Shown here piece after piece: positions 8,073 to 14,217 of a stretch of 15,977 nucleotides of DNA (position 1 is the stretch's first letter; every line of letters begins with the position of its first letter). Source of the DNA: Candidatus Kapaibacterium sp. (GTDB lineage: Bacteria; Bacteroidota; Ignavibacteria; Kapaibacteriales; UBA2268). Under the pieces are notes generated by a model. It saw only the letters and a program-made list of their open reading frames with translations, was not told the origin of the DNA and did not search any database. The translations under genes were made by a program, and so were the position numbers. The DNA lies in NCBI GenBank assembly GCA_030835065.1, contig JAUQWR010000012.1, positions 1 to 15,977 on the forward strand, given 5' to 3'.

Positions 8073-9095
8073 ATGAAAGCTGTTCTGTTATTAATTTGTT
8101 CTTTATTTTTGTTGTGTGCCTGTGGAGATGACAACCAAGTAAATAATCCTGACAAAAAAAATAAAACAATGGTGAGATACATCAAATATGATGAAACTAA
8201 TCAATTTTGTCTAGTATCAATAAATACAGATGGTACAGATAAAAAATTGATTATAAAGGATCAGGTTGAGTTCGTTTATTGGGATTGTAAAAGTGTTATA
8301 ACAGTTGGATCACTAAAAGATGAATTTTATTTATATGATCTAGATGGAAATCTTCTAAGAAAATATAAGTTAAGTTTCTTGGGTACAAATAAGTTGTTGA
8401 AGATTTTACCATGCAGTAATCCAAATATTTTGGGCATAGCATATTATAATAAAACAAAAAAATGTATTGTTTACGGAATTTATGATGTTGCTCTTGAAAA
8501 ATTCAAATATACTGTTGAAGCTAAAGATTGAACTTTGGGTTTTTCAATTTCTCAAAATGGAGATAAGATTTGTTATGTCAGTAATATAGAAAACAGAGAT
8601 AAACTTATCATGTATTCATTTACTAAAAATGAAACAATTTTGCTTGATGACATTGCAGATGAATTTAAAGATTTGATGAACTTCAGATTTTTGTGGGTCG
8701 ACAATGATGATTTTTATTATATAAAAGATCCATTTACTTATGATTCAAAAATAATTATTTATAAAACCGCAAGCGCAGAAAAAAGGATTCTATCATTTCC
8801 ATATATATATGGCTTTATAAAAAACAAATTGAAAATACAAATATTAACCTTTCATAAAAATTACATTATTACAATTACTCCAGGCAGCCCAAATTTTAGC
8901 TATTACCAACTTATTCTTCAAGATGAACAATATGAATTTTATTATCTAAATGATGATGAAGTATTAATACCTTTTTATAGCTTAGATGGGAATGTAAAAG
9001 TTATTAATCTTAATATTTATAACCATTTAAACAATAAATTGCACACAATAGAAACATTGTATAATACTGATAAAATTATTGTTGTACCGAACTAA
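8073..9095 (+). pseudogene. TolB-like beta-propeller lipoprotein gene interrupted by an in-frame TGA
   Basis: Two open stretches, 8073-8528 and 8532-9095, are in the same frame and separated only by TGA at 8529-8531; together they give 339 sense codons. The start has AGGGA about six bases upstream. Residues 1-17 are a lipoprotein signal (MKAVLLLICSLFLLCAC) with the lipidated Cys at 17 and GDDNQ after it; Asp at +3 (D19), so the fate of the lipoprotein is not decided by sequence alone. The mature part resembles PD40/TolB-type propeller repeats: SINTDGTDKKLIIKD (49-63) before the stop and FSISQNGDKICYVSNI directly after it, which looks like the next blade. A TGG to TGA change would explain the break. 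The second half has no credible start of its own. Codon use is more AT-rich than in the neighbouring enzymes. Likely a nonsense-mutated gene; a sequencing error or readthrough remain possible. Confidence 0.75.
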
Positions 9096-9244
9096 ACAAT
9101 ATGATTGGGTTTATAATCTTTAGATTTTAATAATCAAGAAGAACAATATGTTCCTTTTATTTAAAATTGAAATATAAAAAATGTTTGTTTTCATTCCATA
9201 AAGTAAGTATAATATATACAGAAGCTTAGTCGAAAATGTTTGAT

Positions 9245-9273
9245 TTGGCTAAAATATTTATTAGGGTTAATAT
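9245..9273 (+). promoter_or_regulatory. Candidate sigma70-like promoter before the E1 fusion gene
   Basis: TTGGCT (9245-9250) and TAATAT (9268-9273) are 17 bp apart, each four of six to the consensus. Transcription would start near 9280, leaving a leader of about 50 nt. The rest of the 236-bp gap (9096-9331) shows no RNA gene or strong hairpin. Confidence 0.27.
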
Positions 9274-9331
9274 TCTATATAAAACTGAATGAACAAAAAT
9301 AAAAAAAGTGTTTAAATAAAAGGACTTTGAA

Positions 9332-11452
9332 ATGGCTAAAAGTAGTACAAAAGGAACAAAGAACGATACGAATTCGGCTGTATATAAAATGAATTACATG
9401 GGAAAGGAAATAGAAGTTGAGAGATCATGCAAATTTGATATCAATGGATTTGATAAAAAACAGATCGTTGAATGGTACAAATTAATGCACTTAGGTCGCA
9501 AACTCGACGAAAAAGCTGCTTTATATCTAAAAATGGCAAAAGGATGGTCTTATCACGCACCATTTGCAGGTCATGATGGTATTCAATTGGCTCTTGGTTT
9601 ATCTTTCCGCCAAGGCAAAGATTTTTTATTTCCATATTATCGTGATATGCTTACTTCACTGGCAGGTGGGATTAGTCCTGAAGAAATTATTCTTAATGGT
9701 TTGAGCAAAGATACTGATGTTGCCGGCGGTGGAAGACACATGAGCAATCACTTTGCAAAACCTTCAATTAGAATTCAAAACGTATCATCGTGTACTGGTA
9801 ACCACTCGCTTCATGCTGCAGGTGTGGCGCGTGCTATCAAAAAACTTGGAACCGACGAAGTTGCAATCAGCTCTAATGGCGAGTCTGCTTGTTCCGAAGG
9901 TTACTATTGGGAAGCAGTCAACGTTGCATGTTTAGAAAAATTACCAGTAATATTTGTTATTCAAAACAATAAATATGGCATTTCTGTACCGTTAATCGAT
10001 CAGACAGCAAACCAGCAAGTATCTGATAATTATTCAGGTATGAAAGATCTAAAAATTATCAATTGCGACGGTCGCGATCCTTTTGATTCTTATAGAGCTA
10101 TGCAGGATGCTATCAAATACGTTCAGTCTGGTGCCGGTCCGGCTATGGTGCATGCCGATTGCGATCGTGTTGGTTCGCACTCCAATTCAGACAGGCACGA
10201 GCTTTACCGCTCGCCTGAAGAATTAGAATCAGTGAAAAGACGCGATCCTTTGATGCAGCTTCGTTATTTGATTTTGGATAATAAGTTTGCTACTGAAAAA
10301 GAATTATTAGATATTGAAGAAGAGAATAAGAAGACAATTTTTGCTGCTGCTGATAAAGCAGAGGCTGCTCCAAATGCTGATGGATCTACTTATACTCAGT
10401 TTGTTATTCCTAGAGGCTTAGCCGAAAAAGGTGATAATACAGAAACTCCAATCGATCCTGATGCTCCAAAAATTAGTTTTATTGAAGCTATTAATAAAAC
10501 TTTAAAAGAAGAATTTAGAGCCAATCCAAAAACTTTTTTGTGGGGGCAGGATATTGGCAAAGGTGGTGTATTTAATGTAGTAAAAGGTATGCCCGAAGAA
10601 TTTACAAAAAACAGAGTGTTTAATGCTCCAATTGCTGAAGATTGTATTGTGGGCACTGCCAATGGATTTTCAAGATTTGATAAAGATATCAGGGTAGTAG
10701 TAGAAGGCGCTGAATTTGCGGATTATTTTTGGCCCGCAATGGAACAGCTTATTGAATGCTCACATGACTATTGGCGTACTCGCGGGCAGTTTGCACCTAA
10801 CGTTGTAATTCGCCTTGCTAGCGGTGGTTACATACAAGGTGGATTATATCACTCTCAAAACTTGGAAGCAGTTTTTGCAACTCAGCCCGGTATTAGAATT
10901 GTCAATCCTTCTTTTGCTGATGATGCTGTTGGGCTGTTGAGAAATGCAATCCGTAGCGAAGGTACTACTATATTCCTGGAGCCTAAGTTTTTGTATAACT
11001 TCAAAAATGCTTATGCACCTACTCCTGACGAAAACTTCATTGTTCCCTTTGGTTCTGCAAAAATTCGCAAACCAGGCAAGGACCTTACTATTGTTACTTA
11101 TGGCAATGCAACTCATATTTCTTTGCTGGCTGCCGAAGAATTAGAAAAAGAATCAATCTCGGCTGAAGTAATCGATTTGCGCTCTATTGCTCCTTGGGAT
11201 AAAGAAACAGTTTTTGAATCTGTTAAAAAGACTTCCAGATTGCTTGTTGCACACGAAGATAGAGTGGTTGGTGGTTTCGGTGGAGAAATTTCATCGGTTG
11301 TAACTGAAGAATTATTCCGATATTTAGATGCTCCTGTATTGAGAGTAGGATCTAAAAATACTCCGGTTGGATTTGCTAAATCCTACGAATCGGCTATTCT
11401 TCTTAACAAAGATGATGTGAAAGAAGCTGCTAAAAAACTTACAAAATTTTAG
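9332..11452 (+). CDS. 2-oxoacid dehydrogenase E1, fused alpha and beta subunits (probably branched-chain)
   Basis: A 706-residue thiamine-diphosphate enzyme with the alpha and beta chains joined. The alpha part (about 35-335) has the TPP motif from GES (183-185) to NN (212-213), with GESACSEGYYWEA at its start, and the loop GSHSNSDRHELYRS (281-294) matching the H-S-x-S-D...Y-R loop of branched-chain and acetoin E1 alpha. A linker of about 40 residues rich in Ala, Glu and Pro (335-378) leads to the beta part (379-706): GQDIGKGGVF, P-I-A-E-D with the TPP-activating Glu436, YHSQNLEAVFATQPG (506-520) and FLEPKFLYN (548-556). YHSQ plus E-P-K-x-L-Y favour a branched-chain over a pyruvate E1. It oxidatively decarboxylates 2-oxoacids and passes the acyl group to lipoyl-E2. 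No E2 or E3 gene is in this window. AAAGGA precedes the ATG by seven bases. A monocistronic unit ending at a clear terminator. Confidence 0.93.
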   Translation: MAKSSTKGTKNDTNSAVYKMNYMGKEIEVERSCKFDINGFDKKQIVEWYKLMHLGRKLDEKAALYLKMAKGWSYHAPFAGHDGIQLALGLSFRQGKDFLFPYYRDMLTSLAGGISPEEIILNGLSKDTDVAGGGRHMSNHFAKPSIRIQNVSSCTGNHSLHAAGVARAIKKLGTDEVAISSNGESACSEGYYWEAVNVACLEKLPVIFVIQNNKYGISVPLIDQTANQQVSDNYSGMKDLKIINCDGRDPFDSYRAMQDAIKYVQSGAGPAMVHADCDRVGSHSNSDRHELYRSPEELESVKRRDPLMQLRYLILDNKFATEKELLDIEEENKKTIFAAADKAEAAPNADGSTYTQFVIPRGLAEKGDNTETPIDPDAPKISFIEAINKTLKEEFRANPKTFLWGQDIGKGGVFNVVKGMPEEFTKNRVFNAPIAEDCIVGTANGFSRFDKDIRVVVEGAEFADYFWPAMEQLIECSHDYWRTRGQFAPNVVIRLASGGYIQGGLYHSQNLEAVFATQPGIRIVNPSFADDAVGLLRNAIRSEGTTIFLEPKFLYNFKNAYAPTPDENFIVPFGSAKIRKPGKDLTIVTYGNATHISLLAAEELEKESISAEVIDLRSIAPWDKETVFESVKKTSRLLVAHEDRVVGGFGGEISSVVTEELFRYLDAPVLRVGSKNTPVGFAKSYESAILLNKDDVKEAAKKLTKF

Positions 11453-11481
11453 AATTTCTGATTCTTACTCCAATAATTATG

Positions 11482-11510
11482 AAAAGCTGCATTTGTTGTG
11501 CAGCTTTTTT
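11482..11510 (+). terminator. Intrinsic terminator after the E1 fusion gene
   Basis: AAAAGCTGCA (11482-11491) pairs perfectly with TGCAGCTTTT (11499-11508) around a 7-nt loop and ends in six T residues. It lies 29 bp after the E1 stop codon. Confidence 0.92.
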
Positions 11511-11604
11511 ATATCATTAAATATAATATTTGCTTTTGATTTTAATATACTTTTATTTATTTTAGAAACCAAGCCATAACTATTAATAAATAATAGGTTT
11601 GAAA

Positions 11605-11753
11605 ATGAAACAATTTCTAATATGTATTTTAATTACTTTTGGCTCTCTTACTTATTTTCTAAAACATCAGATTTACTAAAATTTTCAATAAAGGTAAATG
11701 AAAAATACTATCGATGTGCGAAAATTAGTGTGAATAAAAATTATGGTTATTAA
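11605..11753 (+). pseudogene. Small exported-protein gene, apparently frameshifted
   Basis: An ATG at 11605, with AGG eight bases upstream, opens a 24-codon ORF that is almost entirely a signal peptide (MKQFLICILITFGSLTYF) and stops at 11677-11679. Near 11657 a one-base change of frame would continue as SKTSDLLKFSIKVNEKYYRC and onward to a TAA at 11751-11753, giving a product of about 49 residues. The second frame also holds an ATG at 11622 (43 codons), but that start lacks a signal peptide and a ribosome binding site. The composition is too AT-rich for coding statistics to settle it. I read it as a broken small secreted-protein gene; it lies just before the DinB-like gene but is probably unrelated to it. 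Confidence 0.33.
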
Positions 11754-11767
11754 AAAAGGAATAAATA

Positions 11768-12313
11768 GTGAATATAGAAAAGTTAAAATCTAAACAAATT
11801 ATAGAAACTTATATTCAGAGCGTCGATAAATGGATTGATGTGATTGAAAAGTATAGCGAAGAGGAATATTATTGGAAACCAGATAGCAAGCAATGGTCGA
11901 TTAGCGAAATTGTGAGCCATTTGATTGCTACTGCAAATATTTGCACTCAAAAATCTATCGATTGTTCTAATGCTTTAGGTGGCAAAAGAAAAGCTGGTAT
12001 TAAGACAAAATTATTCAGCATGATGGATTCTTTCCCGCCAATCAGGATTGAAATTAAAGAGATTCCTGAAGGATTAGAGTCGATGTATAATCCAAGAGAA
12101 CTAAGCAAAGAAGATGCAAAAAAAGGACTTATTGCTACGATAGATCTAATGAAAAAAGCAGAATCTATGCTTAGCTCGGCAGACGAAAATACAAGAATTG
12201 AACATTGGGCTGCAGGTGATTTCAATGCTTTTCAATGGTTTAAAAGTATCGAAATGCATATCAGACATCATTTCCGCCAAAAAGAAAGAATTGATAAATT
12301 ATTGAATAAATAG
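11768..12313 (+). CDS. DinB-like four-helix metalloprotein
   Basis: A 181-residue protein of the DinB/YfiT superfamily, a metal-binding four-helix bundle whose members act as thiol-dependent transferases or hydrolases, often in thiol or stress metabolism. The first hallmark is the helix WSISEIVSHL with His51; the second is HIRHHFRQKERI, where His164 and His168 are spaced i,i+4, as expected for the three-His metal site (His167 is an alternative). W43 before the first His is typical. No catalytic Cys stands out. The start is GTG at 11768, chosen because AAGGA lies seven bases upstream and the next in-frame ATG would remove the first helix. The OsmC gene follows after 11 bp on the same strand, so the two are probably co-transcribed. 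The exact substrate is unknown. Confidence 0.82.
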   Translation: MNIEKLKSKQIIETYIQSVDKWIDVIEKYSEEEYYWKPDSKQWSISEIVSHLIATANICTQKSIDCSNALGGKRKAGIKTKLFSMMDSFPPIRIEIKEIPEGLESMYNPRELSKEDAKKGLIATIDLMKKAESMLSSADENTRIEHWAAGDFNAFQWFKSIEMHIRHHFRQKERIDKLLNK

Positions 12314-12324
12314 AGAACTTACAA

Positions 12325-12798
12325 ATGTCTCACAAGCATAATTATGAATTGAATTTGCACTGGACCGGCAATCTAGGTCAAGGCACAGTTGCTTACGACG
12401 AATATGAAAGAGATTTTGTTATAAGTGGAGACTCTAAACCCGAACTGATTGGTTCTTCAGATCCGGCATTTAGAGGTAATATTTCAAAATATAATCCTGA
12501 AGAATTATTGCTTGCTGCATTAGCAAGCTGCCATATGCTTTGGGTTCTGCATTTATGTGCAGATTCAGGTATTATTGTTGTAGATTATAAAGATAAACCC
12601 AAAGGCGTTATGATAATTGATCAAAATAATGCCGGGGCTTTTAAAGAAGCAATTTTATGTCCTGAGGTCATGATTAAAAATAATGACAGAATTGAAGACA
12701 TGAGCGAAATTCATGCTAAAGCTGCAAAATTATGCTTTATTGCCAATTCTGTCAATTTCCCTGTAATTCATAGACATGTTGTTAAAATTGCTGATTAA
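12325..12798 (+). CDS. OsmC family peroxiredoxin-like protein
   Basis: A 157-residue OsmC/Ohr superfamily protein; these dimers reduce organic hydroperoxides with two conserved cysteines. The first Cys (C69) is in the helix NPEELLLAALASCHMLWVL, preceded by the conserved Glu (E59/E60), and the second (C137) is in AAKLCFIANSVNFPV. H130 and the ending IHRHVVKIAD fit the family. W13 and the Asn/Pro at 57-58 are also usual. Overall it looks like the OsmC-type rather than the Ohr-type subgroup, though I cannot separate them firmly by eye. It starts 11 bp after the DinB-like gene and has only a weak ribosome binding site (GAGAAC), which suggests coupled expression. A role in peroxide detoxification in the cytoplasm is inferred from the family. 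Confidence 0.88.
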   Translation: MSHKHNYELNLHWTGNLGQGTVAYDEYERDFVISGDSKPELIGSSDPAFRGNISKYNPEELLLAALASCHMLWVLHLCADSGIIVVDYKDKPKGVMIIDQNNAGAFKEAILCPEVMIKNNDRIEDMSEIHAKAAKLCFIANSVNFPVIHRHVVKIAD

Positions 12799-12815
12799 AT
12801 AATTTTTGTTTTTTT

Positions 12816-13424
12816 CTATTCCAGATTAAAGAAAAAACCTAATCTAAGTTGAAAATAAGTATATATTGAAACTAAATCATCATCTTTATAATATACATAA
12901 TCATTGTCTATCATAAAATGAGGTGTATAACTAATTTCTAATTGAGTGATTGTTTTCTTTGTAATAGAGGTAGAAAATCCAATTACAGGCTTTAATTGTA
13001 TAAGAGTTGCAGAAGAGCCCGATACATTTTTATTGTAATCATATTGATCTTTGGGATAATCATCAAATTTGTATACCGGTCCAATAGAAAGTCCGCAATA
13101 GAAAGATGTGTTTTTTGTTGGATTTTTGAAATAGTATTTTGCACCAATATTAAGTCCTATTGATTGCATTGTTTCTTCTGCATTAATATATCGGCTGAAT
13201 GAGAAATAGTTATAATTTAGATCGCTACATATCGAAAATTGTCTTGTCAATAAAATTTCAGCATTTGCAGAACTGCTAAATCCAAGAGAATAGTCATGAT
13301 TGTATTCTGAATCAAACATTAATCCGCCAATTTGGCCGCCAAGTAGGAAATCGCCTTTATCTGCTTTGAGCGATGGGCTTAAAAAGCTGATAAATAAAAT
13401 AAAAGAAAAGAATAAATGCTTCAT
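12816..13424 (-). CDS. Outer-membrane beta-barrel protein, second of a tandem pair
   Basis: A 202-residue protein with a signal peptide (MKHLFFSFILFISFLSPSLKA, cleavage after A21) and a mature part of alternating hydrophobic strands and Asp/Asn/Tyr-rich turns, as in small eight-stranded OmpA/OmpW-like barrels (porin-family, OMP_b-brl type). Strand examples are FLLGGQIGGLMF, SIGLNIGAKYYF and FYCGLSIGPVYKF; the end is YFQLRLGFFFNLE. It shares its layout with the protein encoded just upstream, including K-G-D at the start of the mature chain, KYYF near the middle and F-x-x-S-K-x-x...S-Y-T near the end, so the two are paralogs. No Shine-Dalgarno is visible before the ATG, so it may depend on the upstream gene 59 bp away. 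It converges on the OsmC gene with a 17-bp gap. Ligand or transport role unknown. Confidence 0.8.
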   Translation of the reverse strand: MKHLFFSFILFISFLSPSLKADKGDFLLGGQIGGLMFDSEYNHDYSLGFSSSANAEILLTRQFSICSDLNYNYFSFSRYINAEETMQSIGLNIGAKYYFKNPTKNTSFYCGLSIGPVYKFDDYPKDQYDYNKNVSGSSATLIQLKPVIGFSTSITKKTITQLEISYTPHFMIDNDYVYYKDDDLVSIYTYFQLRLGFFFNLE

Positions 13425-13483
13425 AGTACAATAAATATTGATAGTTAAAAAAAAGTAAAAGAAATTAAATCATTAATATATAT

Positions 13484-14116
13484 TTAGAAAGTCACGCTAA
13501 ATCCTGCTCCAATTCTCCAAAAATCATAATTCCTAAATGTCTCGGATATAATATAATATCCAGTCCAATCGTCACTTCCAGAATTAATATATGTAATTGT
13601 ATAGCTTAAATCAATATAGGCATTCAATGCTTTTGATAAAGGAAAAGCTACGCCTGCATTTGGCTTAAAGCCCATGAGTCTCAGATTTCGTTCAATGTAG
13701 TCATAGTTAGAAACCTCCAATTTTTCGTGAAACAAATAGTAGCCCAAATTGATTCCAATATAAGGAGAAATATTTTTTTTCATATTAAGAAAATAATATT
13801 TTCCGCCTACTTGCAAGCTACCGCAATGATTTTGTTCAGCAAAATCAATACTTTCTTTATTCATAAGATCAGTACCTTCGACTAGATAAAAATTAAAAGT
13901 ATTATATTCGAGAGCAAAGCATAATGATACTTTATCTGATGCCATATACTCTGCAAATAAGCTAAAATTGTTTCCTCCTTTATTATTCTCAGAAAACTCT
14001 GAAGTTAATTGTTGGTAAGAAGCTTGCAATCCTATCATAATATCACCTTTCTGAGCAAATAGTGATATAGTTGTGAAGAAGACGAACAAGGGAACAAGTT
14101 TTCGTAATAAATACAT
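13484..14116 (-). CDS. Outer-membrane beta-barrel protein, first of a tandem pair
   Basis: A 210-residue protein with a signal peptide (MYLLRKLVPLFVFFTTISLFA, mature from QKGDIMIG). The rest is strand-like, with alternating aromatic and hydrophobic residues (NFSLFAEYMASDKVSLCFAL, GSLQVGGKYYFL, YIGINLGYYLF, AYIDLSYTITYI) and ends in GAGFSVTF, the terminal Phe typical of outer-membrane barrels. The length fits an eight-stranded barrel. GGAG is five bases before the ATG. It is the leading gene of a two-gene minus-strand unit, and its promoter must lie in the divergent region shared with the gene at 14218. No peptidoglycan-binding OmpA domain or plug is present. The specific role is unknown. Confidence 0.82.
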   Translation of the reverse strand: MYLLRKLVPLFVFFTTISLFAQKGDIMIGLQASYQQLTSEFSENNKGGNNFSLFAEYMASDKVSLCFALEYNTFNFYLVEGTDLMNKESIDFAEQNHCGSLQVGGKYYFLNMKKNISPYIGINLGYYLFHEKLEVSNYDYIERNLRLMGFKPNAGVAFPLSKALNAYIDLSYTITYINSGSDDWTGYYIISETFRNYDFWRIGAGFSVTF

Positions 14117-14161
14117 AAATGCTCCATAAATAAATATATTTTTAAATAATACAATTATTAC

Positions 14162-14169
14162 TATATTTG
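14162..14169 (+). promoter_or_regulatory. Possible -7 element for the exported protein at 14218
   Basis: TATATTTG matches the Bacteroidota -7 box TAnnTTTG in the divergent gap, about 50 bp before the ATG at 14218. No TTG is found at the right distance upstream (only a T run near 14141), so the promoter is incomplete as seen. Confidence 0.22.
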
Positions 14170-14177
14170 CAATATAA

Positions 14178-14209
14178 TAAATATTTTAGGATAATATAAA
14201 TATTTTAGG
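14178..14209 (+). repeat. 13-bp direct repeat in the divergent promoter region
   Basis: TAAATATTTTAGG occurs at 14178-14190 and again at 14197-14209, a 19-bp period. The second copy's AGG ends eight bases before the ATG at 14218 and may double as a weak ribosome binding site. The pair could be an operator half-site array or a local duplication. Confidence 0.5.
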
Positions 14210-14217
14210 TTCATTTT

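Noticed and set aside
8535..9095. Second half of the lipoprotein as an independent gene starting at TTG 8535
   Set aside because: No ribosome binding site, the start falls inside a propeller repeat, and it is in the same frame as the upstream half.
9130..9165. Short stretch reading NNQEEQYVPFI that resembles part of the upstream lipoprotein (EQYEF...VLIPFY)
   Set aside because: Only about eleven codons with weak similarity and no further matching sequence around it; chance is the simpler explanation.
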